A DNA stretch of 35,056 nt, from contig JASEHJ010000008.1 of the NCBI GenBank assembly GCA_030018905.1, forward strand, positions 1 to 35,056, given 5' to 3'. The first letter of the stretch is position 1. Every line of letters begins with the position of its first letter. Origin of the DNA: a bacterium (lineage in GTDB: Bacteria > Sysuimicrobiota > Sysuimicrobiia > Sysuimicrobiales > Humicultoraceae). Under the pieces are notes generated by a model, which saw only the letters and a program-made list of their open reading frames with translations, was not told the origin of the DNA and did no database searches. Position numbers and translations under genes: made by a program. Below are positions 1-8,092 of the stretch, one piece after another.

Positions 1-240
1 CCCGCGCCCGTTACGAATCGGGAGTTTACCCGCGCGCTGGGGGCTGCGCTGGGGCGCCCGGCCGTCCTGCGCGTGCCGGCGTGCGAGTTGCGCCTGGTAG
101 GTGGTGCGGTGGCCGATGAGATGATGCTGGCCAGCCAGAGAGCAACTCCCGCCAAACTACAGGAGCACGGATTCCAGTTCCGGTGGAGTGAACTGGAAAC
201 GGCGCTGCGCGATCTTCTCTCCGGACCGCTGACCGCCTGA
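1..240 (+). CDS. TIGR01777-family NAD(P)-dependent epimerase, C-terminal fragment
   Basis: This is the last 79 codons of a gene that begins before the window, read in frame 1 and ending in TGA. The sequence PVTNREFTRALG, then GRPAVLRVP, then ADEMMLASQR, with a final GFQFRWSELETALRDLL, matches the conserved tail of the TIGR01777/YfcH family. These are extended-SDR, NAD(P)-binding epimerase-like proteins related to the cell-division inhibitor SulA of cyanobacteria. The Rossmann nucleotide-binding half and the catalytic residues lie outside the window, so activity cannot be judged. The family's substrate is generally unknown. The ORF track omits this gene because it has no start codon here. The family call is firm from the tail motif; any cellular role is not. 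Confidence 0.85.
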   Translation, partial: PAPVTNREFTRALGAALGRPAVLRVPACELRLVGGAVADEMMLASQRATPAKLQEHGFQFRWSELETALRDLLSGPLTA

Positions 241-526
241 ACTCGCCTCCCAAAGCCGCAAGGACGAGGCGCCCCCTCGGCATGCGCCACGACGGTCTCG
301 CCCGTGGTACACTAACCTGAAGTCCGTGTGGTCGGGGAGGGGGTGCGGAGCAGGACAATCACGGATCCCCAGATCTAGTCCACGTCCCGGCGGCCCTCGT
401 ACCTGACGATCCTCTCACCGACACACAAACCCCAGAGCTTCTTGCACAGATGGGCAGAGCGAATCCCAACCGTGGCGCGGCGCACAGGGCGGCACACCGG
501 CTGAATGGATCCAGGGAGGTGATGAG
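241..526. other. Intergenic region with a weak promoter candidate
   Basis: I see no convincing gene in these 286 bases; the minus-strand ORF here lacks a recognisable family. An extended -10-like string TGGTACACT lies at 305-313, upstream of the GYD gene, but there is no good -35 box at 17 bp. The only firm element is the Shine-Dalgarno sequence of the next gene (GGGAGGTGA, about 515-523). Confidence 0.3.
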
Positions 527-820
527 ATGCCTACGTACGTCATCTTGATGAACCTGACAGAGCAGGGCGTCAAGGATCTCAAGGGCGCCCCGGCACGGAT
601 CGAAGCAGCCTCCAAATCCCTCGAGGCGGCTGGGGGGAAGATGAAGGGGTTCTACCTAACGATGGGGCAGTACGACTACGTGGTCATCGCAGAGGGTCCC
701 AGTGACGAAGCGGCGATGCTGCAGCTCTTTGGGCTGGGGATCGCTGGCTACGTCAGGACGACGACGCTCAAAGCGTTCACTGCTCCAGAGTTCGCGGAAC
801 TCCTGAAGAAGCTGCCCTAA
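527..820 (+). CDS. GYD-domain protein
   Basis: A 97-residue protein with the features of the GYD domain family: an N-terminal strand YVILMNLTEQGVKDLK, a central GxFYLTMGQYDYVVI segment containing the family's G-x-Y-D signature, and EGPSDEAA leading into the second helix. Small GYD proteins fold like ferredoxin-type alpha/beta dimers. Their biochemical function is not established. There are no membrane segments or signal peptide, so it should be cytoplasmic. The start is clear: ATG preceded by GGGAGGTGATGAG. The gene stands alone, with about 280 bp on either side, and a 6-bp hairpin spans its stop codon. Family assignment is strong; function is unknown. Confidence 0.88.
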   Translation: MPTYVILMNLTEQGVKDLKGAPARIEAASKSLEAAGGKMKGFYLTMGQYDYVVIAEGPSDEAAMLQLFGLGIAGYVRTTTLKAFTAPEFAELLKKLP

Positions 821-829
821 TCCGGCAGC
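811..829 (+). terminator. Hairpin across the GYD stop codon
   Basis: GCTGCC (811-816) pairs perfectly with GGCAGC (824-829) around a seven-base loop that contains the TAA stop. No T-run follows, so this is at most a weak or factor-assisted terminator, or a 3'-end stabiliser. Confidence 0.35.
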
Positions 830-1098
830 CACGGTTAAGAGAGGGTAGAAGGTCTTGAGATCGAAAGCCGGCGTGCCGCCCTGTGCGGCGTTGCATACGA
901 CGGACCCCTAGCGACACCGCTCGGCCCCCTGCACTTGGAGTCTTCTTCCTGCTGGCGGGCGCCCGGACTCGTTGCCTACAACTGCCGGTACGATGTGTCC
1001 CCCGGCAGGAGCAGTGAAGGTATCGCGCCGGTGGTGGCGAATCACGGCGAAACGCGGTGGGTGGATTGTAACGCACGCGCCGCAAGGGAGGGATCGGA

Positions 1099-2688
1099 AT
1101 GACACGCGCTCGTCTTGGCCTGCTGGCGGCGGCCCTGGCCCTGGTGCTGGCAGCAGCACCTGTCAGTTCGGGTCCGGCTGCGCCTGTTCGGGGTGGCACG
1201 CTCACCATCGGCCGGCCGGTGGATGCCGTTTCGCTGGATCCGCACTTCGAGACCACGGCACCCGGCGCCTGGATCTACCAGATGATTCTGGAGCCACTGG
1301 TCACCATGGGTCCGGACATGAAGGTCCGGGCCGCCCTGGCAACGGCGTGGCGAGTGATGTCGCCCACGCGCATCCGGTTCACGCTGCGGCGCGACGTGAA
1401 GTTCCACGACGGCACCCCATTCAACGCGGCAGCCGTTAAGTTCACCTTCGATCGGGCGTTCGATCCGCGCAGCATCTCACGGTGGGCCAGCCTGGCCGGC
1501 CCGATCAAGGGTGTCGAGGTTGTGGACGACTTCACGGCAGACCTGGTCACGACCGAGCCCTACGCCCCGCTGCTCCACAGCGCGGCGATGGTCTTCGCGG
1601 GCATAGTAAGCCCCACTGCGGTCGCGCGTCTGGGCGCCGATTTCAGCCGGCGGCCGGTGGGTACGGGTCCGTTCAAGTTCGAGGAGTGGCGCACGAATGA
1701 CCGGATAACCGTGGTGCGCAACGACGACTACTGGGGTCCGAAGGCGCACCTCGACCGCATCGTCTTTCGGGTGATCCCCGAGGAGTCGGCCCGGATGATC
1801 GCGCTGCGCACCGGCGAGGTGGACATGGTACTGGTACCGGCGCCCGCGCAGCTCGCCACGTTCGCGCGCGATCCGGGTTACACGCTGGCCCAGGCCACCG
1901 GACTGCGCGTGGTCTTTATCGGGATGAACCTCACCCGGTCCCCGCTCTCCGATGTCCGCGTGCGCCGCGCACTGGTCATGGCATCCAACCGGAAGGCGAT
2001 TCTGCAGAACATCCTGGAGGGTGCGGCAGGCCCGTCCGACGGCATCCTGGCTCCCGGGGTGTTTGGTTACAAGTCGCTGGGCCTCGACACGCTTTACCCC
2101 TACGACCCAGCGCGCGCCCGGGCGCTGATCCAGGAGGCAGGGTTCCGCCCCGGACCTGATGGGATCATGCAGCGGGACGGCATCCCGCTCACGCTGACCC
2201 TCATAACGGCGCGCGGCAGGTACTTCAAGGACGCCGAGATCGCCGAGGCCTACCAGGCGCAGTTGCGCGAGATCGGGGTGCGCCTCGAGATCAGCTTCCT
2301 GGAGTGGGCCACCGTGTTCACAATGGTGCGGGCTGCCGTGCTGGACGCCCACATGTTCGTGCTGGGATGGGTGACCACGACCGCCGACGCCGACTACACC
2401 CTGCTGCCCATGTTCCGATCCGACCAGGTCCCGCCGCGCGGTTGGAACACCTGGCGGTACTTCAACGCTGAGTTCGACAAACTCGTGGACCAGGCGCGCA
2501 CCAGTCTCAGCCCGCGCGAGCGGGAGGAGCTCTACGGGCGCGCGCAGGAGATGATCGCGCGTGACATCATGTTCGTGCCCTTCTACGTGACGAAGGAGAT
2601 CGCGCTAATGCGCTCCCACGTGAAGGACTTCGTGCCGCACCCGATAGAGTACAACCAGGGCTTTCAATACGTGTGGATTCAGAAGTAG
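1099..2688 (+). CDS. Peptide/solute ABC transporter substrate-binding protein (SBP family 5)
   Basis: A 529-residue extracytoplasmic solute-binding protein of the DppA/OppA type (SBP_bac_5). The N-terminus is a Sec-type signal peptide: basic TRAR, then a long Ala/Leu core and small residues, with no lipobox cysteine. RGGTLTIGRPVDAVSLDPH opens the mature domain. The family landmarks WRVMSPTRIRFTLRRDVKFHDGTPFNA, RRPVGTGPFKFEEW and the NDDYWG motif follow. The start is supported by AGGGAGGGATCGGA just before the ATG. It is the first gene of a cassette with two permeases, after a GC-rich hairpin at 2705. It should capture oligopeptides or related solutes in the periplasm and deliver them to the permease pair. 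The ligand cannot be read from sequence; family members also bind nickel, glutathione, heme or sugars. Confidence 0.93.
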   Translation: MTRARLGLLAAALALVLAAAPVSSGPAAPVRGGTLTIGRPVDAVSLDPHFETTAPGAWIYQMILEPLVTMGPDMKVRAALATAWRVMSPTRIRFTLRRDVKFHDGTPFNAAAVKFTFDRAFDPRSISRWASLAGPIKGVEVVDDFTADLVTTEPYAPLLHSAAMVFAGIVSPTAVARLGADFSRRPVGTGPFKFEEWRTNDRITVVRNDDYWGPKAHLDRIVFRVIPEESARMIALRTGEVDMVLVPAPAQLATFARDPGYTLAQATGLRVVFIGMNLTRSPLSDVRVRRALVMASNRKAILQNILEGAAGPSDGILAPGVFGYKSLGLDTLYPYDPARARALIQEAGFRPGPDGIMQRDGIPLTLTLITARGRYFKDAEIAEAYQAQLREIGVRLEISFLEWATVFTMVRAAVLDAHMFVLGWVTTTADADYTLLPMFRSDQVPPRGWNTWRYFNAEFDKLVDQARTSLSPREREELYGRAQEMIARDIMFVPFYVTKEIALMRSHVKDFVPHPIEYNQGFQYVWIQK

Positions 2689-2704
2689 GCTCGGTTCGCC
2701 GCGG

Positions 2705-2738
2705 GGCGGAGGGGTTGGGACGCCCAGCCCCTTCCGCC
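2705..2738 (+). other. Intercistronic hairpin after the first SBP gene
   Basis: GGCGGAGGGGTTGGG and CCCAGCCCCTTCCGCC form a stem of about 15 bp with one G-U pair, one bulge and a 3-base loop. It lies between the binding-protein stop and the first permease start. There is no T-run. Such hairpins commonly protect the upstream mRNA and let the binding protein be made in excess of its permeases. A comparable hairpin sits at the same place in the second cassette (23611-23639). Confidence 0.6.
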
Positions 2739-2774
2739 CTGCACCGCGCAACTGCCGCCTGATCCTGATCTGAC

Positions 2775-3695
2775 ATGACGCGATTCGTCCTCCGCCGACT
2801 GCTGGCGATGATCCCCGTGCTGCTGGGGGTCGTCCTCCTTATCATGGTGACGATAGACCTGATTCCCGGCGACCCGGCGGCCCTGATGCTCGGTCAGGGC
2901 GCCACGCCCGAGATGGTTGCGAAGCTGCGGGCCTCCCTCGACCTGGATCAGCCGCTTCCGGTCAGGTACGTTCGATACATCGCACGCCTGCTGCGCGGCG
3001 ACCTGGGCCGTTCGGTCCGAGAAGGCCGCCGGGTGAACACCGAGATCGCCGATGTCTGGCCCGCGACGGTGCAGTTGGGGCTTGCCGCGATGACGCTTGC
3101 CGTCGCGATTGGCATTCCGGTCGGGATGATGTCGGCCCGCCGGCCCTACTCGCTGCTCGACAACTTGGTCCGCATCGTCTCGCTGGCGGGTCTCTCGATG
3201 CCGATCTTCTGGACCGGGATCATGCTGGTTGTGGTGTTCAGTCTCTGGCTGGGATGGCTCCCCGCAGGCGGCCGGGGCTCGTGGTATCACCTCATTTTGC
3301 CGGCCGTGACCCTGGCGACGCCCAGCATCGCGATGCTGGCGCGAATGACACGCTCGACGATGCTGGATGTCCTGCGGGAGGATTACATCCGGACCGCCCA
3401 GGCGAAGGGCGTGGCTACGCGCGGCGTGATGGTCCGCCACGCGCTGCGCAACGCGCTGATCCCGGTTGTGACCATCCTGGGCCTGCAAACCGGCCAGTTG
3501 CTTGGGGGTGCGGTGCTTACCGAGACGGTCTTCGCGTGGCCCGGCATCGGGCGCATGCTCGTGCGCGCGATCTTCGCACGCGACTACGTCCTCCTGCAGG
3601 GAGGCGTGCTCGTCCTGGCGGTCACGTTTGTGATGATCAACCTTCTGGTGGATCTCTCGTACGCATACCTAGATCCCCGGATTACCTACCAATGA
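2775..3695 (+). CDS. Peptide ABC transporter permease, DppB-type
   Basis: A 306-residue inner-membrane permease of the binding-protein-dependent transport family. It starts with the typical TRFVLRRLLAMIPVLLGV first helix and the IPGDPA motif, followed by LLRGDLGRSVREG. Later membrane segments include LAGLSMPIFWTGIML and WLGWLPAGG. The EAA-type coupling loop that contacts the ATPase is DYIRTAQAKGV, and the C-terminal block TETVFAWPGIGRMLV is diagnostic for DppB/OppB. It ends in an ATGA overlap with the DppC-type gene, indicating translational coupling. It is closely paralogous to the DppB-type gene at 23656. The Shine-Dalgarno is weak, so translation may depend on the upstream hairpin context. 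Confidence 0.95.
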   Translation: MTRFVLRRLLAMIPVLLGVVLLIMVTIDLIPGDPAALMLGQGATPEMVAKLRASLDLDQPLPVRYVRYIARLLRGDLGRSVREGRRVNTEIADVWPATVQLGLAAMTLAVAIGIPVGMMSARRPYSLLDNLVRIVSLAGLSMPIFWTGIMLVVVFSLWLGWLPAGGRGSWYHLILPAVTLATPSIAMLARMTRSTMLDVLREDYIRTAQAKGVATRGVMVRHALRNALIPVVTILGLQTGQLLGGAVLTETVFAWPGIGRMLVRAIFARDYVLLQGGVLVLAVTFVMINLLVDLSYAYLDPRITYQ

Positions 3696-4561
3696 CGGCG
3701 GCGGTGCAGGGCACACCTCACGTCTCAGCCGGGGCGGCCATGTGGAAGCGGTTCCGCCGTAACCGGCTGGCCCTGATGGGCCTGGTCATCGTCGGGTTCC
3801 TGATGGTGTTGGCGATTCTATCCCCGATGCTTGCACCGGCCGACCCCGCCCGTCAGACCCTCGACGACAAGCGGATGGCACCGGGCATCAAGTACAAGCT
3901 GGGCGCCGATGAGTTCGGCCGAGACATAGCCAGCCGCCTGATCTACGGCAGCCGCGTCGCGCTGGTGGTGGGGCTTGTCTCGGTGCTGATAGCCTTGCTG
4001 CTGGGGACCGCGCTTGGCACCGTGGCGGGCTATCTCGGCGGCGGGGTCGACGAGGTTGTAATGCGCGCCATGGACGTGCTACTCGCGTTTCCCTACCTGC
4101 TGCTTGCGATCGCAATAGTGAGCGCGTTGGGGCCCGGCTTGGCGAACACGATCCTGGCCGTGGGCATCTGGGCCACCCCAGCCTTTGCACGAGTGGTTCG
4201 CGGTTCGGTGATATCCGTAAAGGAGCAGGAGTACGTGCAGGCTGCCCGCGCGATAGGCGCCAGCACATCCCGCATCATCGTGCGGCACGTTCTGCCCAAC
4301 TGCATCTCCGTTGTGGTGGTGTACTCGGCCCTATACATGGCCAGCGCGATCCTGTTGGAAGCCGCGCTCTCCTTCCTGGGGTTGGGAATCCAGCCGCCGA
4401 CTCCCTCGTGGGGGTTGATGGTAAGCACGGGTCGCGACTACCTGGTGATTGCGCCTCACATCGCCACGTTCCCGGGCCTGGCAATCGCGTTTGCGGTGCT
4501 GGGATTCAACCTCCTCGGCGACGGACTCCGCGATGCGCTGGACCCGAAGCTCAGGACATAG
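3692..4561 (+). CDS. Peptide ABC transporter permease, DppC-type
   Basis: A 289-residue second permease subunit. The ORF track extends it upstream to 3254, but that part is antisense-like sequence inside the DppB frame. The real start is the ATG at 3692 overlapping the DppB stop (ATGA). WKRFRRNRLALMGLV is the usual DppC opening. LGADEFGRDIASRLIYGSR is the conserved periplasmic segment. EYVQAARAIGAS is the EAA coupling loop, and SFLGLGIQPPTPSWG with the terminal GFNLLGDGLRDALDP completes the family pattern. With the DppB-type partner it forms the membrane channel. No DppD/DppF ATPase genes follow; the next gene is a deacylase. Confidence 0.95.
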   Translation: MTAAVQGTPHVSAGAAMWKRFRRNRLALMGLVIVGFLMVLAILSPMLAPADPARQTLDDKRMAPGIKYKLGADEFGRDIASRLIYGSRVALVVGLVSVLIALLLGTALGTVAGYLGGGVDEVVMRAMDVLLAFPYLLLAIAIVSALGPGLANTILAVGIWATPAFARVVRGSVISVKEQEYVQAARAIGASTSRIIVRHVLPNCISVVVVYSALYMASAILLEAALSFLGLGIQPPTPSWGLMVSTGRDYLVIAPHIATFPGLAIAFAVLGFNLLGDGLRDALDPKLRT

Positions 4562-4588
4562 AGGCTAAGGGGTTCTCCTGGAGGAGTC

Positions 4589-5536
4589 ATGAACGCGAAC
4601 TTCGTCGTGGGTACTGCTTCGGCCGGTCCCGGGGAGAAGGGGTTCGGCACGCTGGGGGTCCCCGGCACCGGGGTGACCATGCCCGTGGCTGTGATCCAAG
4701 GGCGGACACCCGGGCCGTGCGTGTGCATCACCGCGGGAGTGCACGGCGCCGAGTACGTCGGCATAGAGGCGGCCATACGGACGATCGGCGGCCTGGACCC
4801 CCTCGCGCTTTCGGGGACGGTTGTTGTCGTGCCGGTGGTGAACACCCCAGCTTTTGCCGCCAGGTCCATCTACGTCTGCCCGCTGGACGGCAAGAACCTG
4901 AACCGGGTGTTTCCAGGCTCGCGAGAGGGCACACCCTCGGAGCGCATGGCCCACGCCCTCTTTGCCTCCGCGATCCGCGGCGCCGACGCGTACATTGACC
5001 TGCACGGCGGCGACCTCAACGAGGCGCTGTTGCCGTTCACCATCTACTTCGGCGGGGCAGACCCGGAGATAGTTGCGCGATCGTGCGAGATGGCCGAGGC
5101 CTTCGGCATCTCCCACATCATCGAGGGCTCGGTAGCGGGTTCCGCGTTCGAGGCCGCATCCGTGGCCGGGATACCATCCATCCTTCCAGAAGCCGGCGGG
5201 CAGGGCATTCTCGACGAGGCCATGGTGGCGATCCACCTGCGCGGGATCAGGAACGTGCTTTCCACGTTGGGTGTTATTCCTGGGGCAGTGGAGCCGGCGG
5301 CGCCGCCGGTGCACGTCAAGCGGTTTCTGTGGTTGCGCTCGGACCACGCCGGGCTTTTCTACCCCCGCGTGGCCGTGGGCGACTCGGTGGCTGAAGGAGA
5401 GGTGCTCGGCGAGATCCGCGACTGGTTCGGCCGGCGCCTCGCTCTGGTGAACAGCCCGGCGCACGGCTCGGTTCTGTTCCTGGTGACCACGCCGGCAACC
5501 AACCCGGGAGATCCGCTCCTAGCTATCGGCGCCTAA
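4589..5536 (+). CDS. Succinylglutamate desuccinylase/aspartoacylase-family deacylase
   Basis: A 315-residue zinc hydrolase of the AstE/AspA family (carboxypeptidase M14-like fold). The zinc ligands can be placed: GVHGAEY gives H52 and E55, and DLHGGD gives H139. NLNRVFPG is the substrate-binding Arg motif of the fold. The C-terminal 80 residues (HAGLFYPRVAVGDSVAEGEVLGEI) form the lipoyl-like beta domain common in this subfamily. GGAGGAG lies about 4 bases before the ATG, so the start is firm. It follows the permeases by 27 bp and is likely in their operon, which suggests it deacylates an imported N-acyl amino acid or similar compound. True succinylglutamate or acetylaspartate specificity is not shown. 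Its 3' end overlaps the convergent M28 gene by 14 bp. Confidence 0.85.
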   Translation: MNANFVVGTASAGPGEKGFGTLGVPGTGVTMPVAVIQGRTPGPCVCITAGVHGAEYVGIEAAIRTIGGLDPLALSGTVVVVPVVNTPAFAARSIYVCPLDGKNLNRVFPGSREGTPSERMAHALFASAIRGADAYIDLHGGDLNEALLPFTIYFGGADPEIVARSCEMAEAFGISHIIEGSVAGSAFEAASVAGIPSILPEAGGQGILDEAMVAIHLRGIRNVLSTLGVIPGAVEPAAPPVHVKRFLWLRSDHAGLFYPRVAVGDSVAEGEVLGEIRDWFGRRLALVNSPAHGSVLFLVTTPATNPGDPLLAIGA

Positions 5537-7286
5537 CCTCTGCCCGCGCATCGCGCACGGTTGCTTCTGTCATCTCCGCTGCCAGGGACAGCGCGAACTG
5601 GACGGCGTTCAGGTCGCGCACCGCGCGTACCTCCAGCGGCCTGACCGCTTCGGGCGCAGCCGTTGCCTGCGCGCGGACCGCATCCAGCAGCGGCGTGTCG
5701 TGCTGCTCGAGCGCCGCGTCGTGGTCAAAGCGATCGCCCCGGGTGTGATCCGCGGGAATCAGCACACGCCCTAGCGCCATCAGGCAGTTGTTGAGTGCGC
5801 GCACCGCCGGCTTCCGTGGTTTTGCGCGTAGCCCACGGGCAAGCCGACCGAGTGCCTCGGTAGCCTTCACCAGACGCTGCGCCTCGGCAACCGCTGGCCG
5901 GAGATCCGCCCGCCGGCCGACCCCTTGCCTGAGTGCGCGTAGCTTCCGGAGCCAGGCGCGTGCCGTGGCCTGGTAGTCCAGCGGCAGGACCGGCTCTGTG
6001 CAGAACGCGTGGACGATGCCGAGATAGATCCTGCAGTCACGCTCAAGCGCATCCGGGTCGATCTTGTCGGGGAGGTCCTCGGTGGTGTGCCACCACCAAC
6101 CCAGGCCTCCTGTGGCCCCCCCGGTGCGGATGTTGAAGTCCTGACTGGCATTGGCCGAGTCCGCGGGCTGTTCGGACAGGCTCATGAGCAGCGAGGGGAT
6201 GCCCACGCCGAGGAACGACTGATCCCCGGCACGGCCGACGCGGCCTCCCTCGAACCGGCCGCCGGTCACCTCCGCTATGACACGGTCGGCCACACCGCTG
6301 GTCTCGGGCATCGCATAGGCGTGAGGATTGATGACCGCGCCGCGGCCGCCGACCGAGTCCACGTTGACGTGCGCCACGCACCGTTCGTCCAGTTCTTGCC
6401 AGTGATGGTCGGCGTACCAGGTGGACCCCGAGTAGCGGCCGTGCGAGTGTCCGGACCAGAACGCCAGGCGCACTCCCCGGTAGCGCCGCATGCGCGCCAG
6501 CACTCGGGCGACCTCGATCATGGTAGCGTTGGCCGTGCCGTTGTCCATCGCGCCGCGGTGCCAGGAATCCAGGTGTCCGGCCAGCAGCACGAACGTATCC
6601 TCGACCTCGCCGGGCAGGTCCGCCGTCAGCAGCGGGATCTTGCGCCAGCGCGTGTCCACTTTGGCGGTAATGCGCGCGCGCAGCTCTTCGGCCGCGACGG
6701 ACTTACGCAGGATGTCTCCCTCGGGTTGCGCCACCGAGACCACCGGCACGCCAGGCAGTTTGCGCACCCCTTCTGGAGTGGGGCTTCCCCAGACCGGGGA
6801 GACGATCATCTCGTGGACCAGGGGATCGCGGTTGAGGAAGATCAGTCCGACGGCGCCGGCCATCTCCGCCGCGTGCACGCGGTCAGGAGTGGCCAGCCCG
6901 TCCACCACCGCTATCTTTCCTATCGGATGGGCCGCGGCCAGTTCGGCGGATCGCCCGCTGCCCGCATACACCGCCAGGGCCTCGACGCCCTCAGGCCCCG
7001 TGCCTGCCGCGAAGGAGTGCGTGACACAGGCCACGGGCCCGCCCTGGCCGCGAGCCGGGATGACCAGGAGCGAGGCCTCACCCGGCAGGCTGACAAGGGA
7101 ATCGTGCAGGATCAGGCGTGTGGAGCATCCGGCTGCGCGTAGCCGACGCCGCACATAATTGAAGGATTCTATCTCCTCCGGTGTCCCCGACAGCCGGACC
7201 CACCGGGCCAGGGTCTCGACATCGGCCATCAACCTCTTGGCGCTCACCTGATCGTAAGGAGCTGCGTCCCTGCCTACGCGTGCCAT
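5523..7286 (-). CDS. M28-like peptidase with PA-type insert
   Basis: A 587-residue protein of the M28 (aminopeptidase Y/glutamate carboxypeptidase) fold. Residues about 85-200 resemble a protease-associated domain. The metal-site sequence follows: GHLDSW (H238), MDNGT (D248), NVDSVGG (D310) and WHTTEDLPDKID (H400). The usual Glu-Glu pair is not present: the corresponding segment reads GHSHGRYSGS (H280, S281). A C-terminal helical domain completes it. There is no signal peptide, so it is probably cytoplasmic. I chose the ATG at 7286, which has GAGGAG upstream; an alternative ATG at 7301 overlaps the SDR stop as ATGA. The ORF-track extension beyond that is antisense to the SDR. It is the last gene of a three-gene operon. 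Whether it is an active peptidase is open. Confidence 0.82.
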   Translation of the reverse strand: MARVGRDAAPYDQVSAKRLMADVETLARWVRLSGTPEEIESFNYVRRRLRAAGCSTRLILHDSLVSLPGEASLLVIPARGQGGPVACVTHSFAAGTGPEGVEALAVYAGSGRSAELAAAHPIGKIAVVDGLATPDRVHAAEMAGAVGLIFLNRDPLVHEMIVSPVWGSPTPEGVRKLPGVPVVSVAQPEGDILRKSVAAEELRARITAKVDTRWRKIPLLTADLPGEVEDTFVLLAGHLDSWHRGAMDNGTANATMIEVARVLARMRRYRGVRLAFWSGHSHGRYSGSTWYADHHWQELDERCVAHVNVDSVGGRGAVINPHAYAMPETSGVADRVIAEVTGGRFEGGRVGRAGDQSFLGVGIPSLLMSLSEQPADSANASQDFNIRTGGATGGLGWWWHTTEDLPDKIDPDALERDCRIYLGIVHAFCTEPVLPLDYQATARAWLRKLRALRQGVGRRADLRPAVAEAQRLVKATEALGRLARGLRAKPRKPAVRALNNCLMALGRVLIPADHTRGDRFDHDAALEQHDTPLLDAVRAQATAAPEAVRPLEVRAVRDLNAVQFALSLAAEMTEATVRDARAEVRRR

Positions 7287-7297
7287 CGCGCGCCTCC

Positions 7298-8092
7298 TCA
7301 TCCCAGCATCCACCGTCCACCGTCCACGCTCAGCGTCTGTCCCGTCACGTATCCGGCTTCCTCCGAGGCGAAGAAGAGCGCGGCGTGCGCGATCTCCTCC
7401 GGCCGGCCCAGGCGCTTGATCGCCAGGGCGTTGAAGAACGCCTGCTGCCCCGCTGCGCCCAGCGCTTCCCACTGGCGCTGGGAGGATGGGTTCGAGAGCA
7501 CGAACCCCGGCGCCACCGAGTTTGCGGTGATACCGAACTGTCCCAGCTCGCGGGCGATCTGCCGGGTGAATCCGATCAGACCGGCCTTGGCGCTGGCATA
7601 GGCCTGGATTCCGGTCTGGCTGTAGCTCCGGCCGGCGCCTGATGAGATGGTGACTATCCGCCCCCATCCCCGCGCCTTCATCCCTGGGACCACCTCGCGC
7701 ACCAGGAGGAACGCGGCTTCTAGGTTGACGGCGACGATCGCGCGCCAGTCATCTTCGGTAACCTCTTCCACCGGTTGCGCCACCTGCCCGAGCACGCCCC
7801 CGGCAGAGTGCACCAGAATGTCTGTGCCGCCGTCTTGCGCGGTGATCTCGGCTATGAGGGCGCGCACCGCGTCCGGCCGGCTGACATCAACAACCCGGCC
7901 AACGGCAACGCTACCCGCATCGCCACCCGCATCGCGACACCGGCGCACGGTTTCCTCGAGCGGCTCCTCCAGGACGTCGCAGACCCAAACCTTGGCCCCA
8001 TCCCGCACGAGCGCTTCGGCGATCGCCGCGCCTATGCCGTGCGCCGCCCCGCTTACCACCGCAACCCTACGCGCGAGTCCGCTGCTATGCAT
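7298..8092 (-). CDS. Short-chain dehydrogenase/reductase (SDR)
   Basis: A 264-residue classical SDR. VVSGAAHGIGAAIAEAL is the NAD(P)-binding glycine motif, HSAGG replaces the usual NNAGG, and the active site has TISSGAG followed by YASAK (Y165, K169). The ending GYVTGQTLSVDGGRWM is typical of FabG-like members. The start at 8092 overlaps the upstream reductase stop by 8 bp and is preceded by GGAGAG; the longer ORF-track start is unlikely. A 12-base tandem repeat encodes the short DAGGDAG run near residues 52-60. The middle position between a ketopantoate-reductase-like enzyme and an M28-like protein suggests oxidation or reduction of a small hydroxy or keto acid, but the substrate is unknown. 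Confidence 0.92.
   Translation of the reverse strand: MHSSGLARRVAVVSGAAHGIGAAIAEALVRDGAKVWVCDVLEEPLEETVRRCRDAGGDAGSVAVGRVVDVSRPDAVRALIAEITAQDGGTDILVHSAGGVLGQVAQPVEEVTEDDWRAIVAVNLEAAFLLVREVVPGMKARGWGRIVTISSGAGRSYSQTGIQAYASAKAGLIGFTRQIARELGQFGITANSVAPGFVLSNPSSQRQWEALGAAGQQAFFNALAIKRLGRPEEIAHAALFFASEEAGYVTGQTLSVDGGRWMLG

Noticed and set aside
777-1256. Minus-strand ORF of 159 codons and others across the 821-1098 gap
   Set aside because: They show no recognisable family, no ribosome-binding site, and overlap the start of the strongly supported binding-protein gene. The 278-base gap shows no gene or clear promoter to me.
7913-7936. Tandem 12-base repeat in the SDR gene
   Set aside because: ACCCGCATCGC occurs twice in tandem but stays in frame and adds only a short surface-loop repeat; not a mobile or CRISPR-type repeat.
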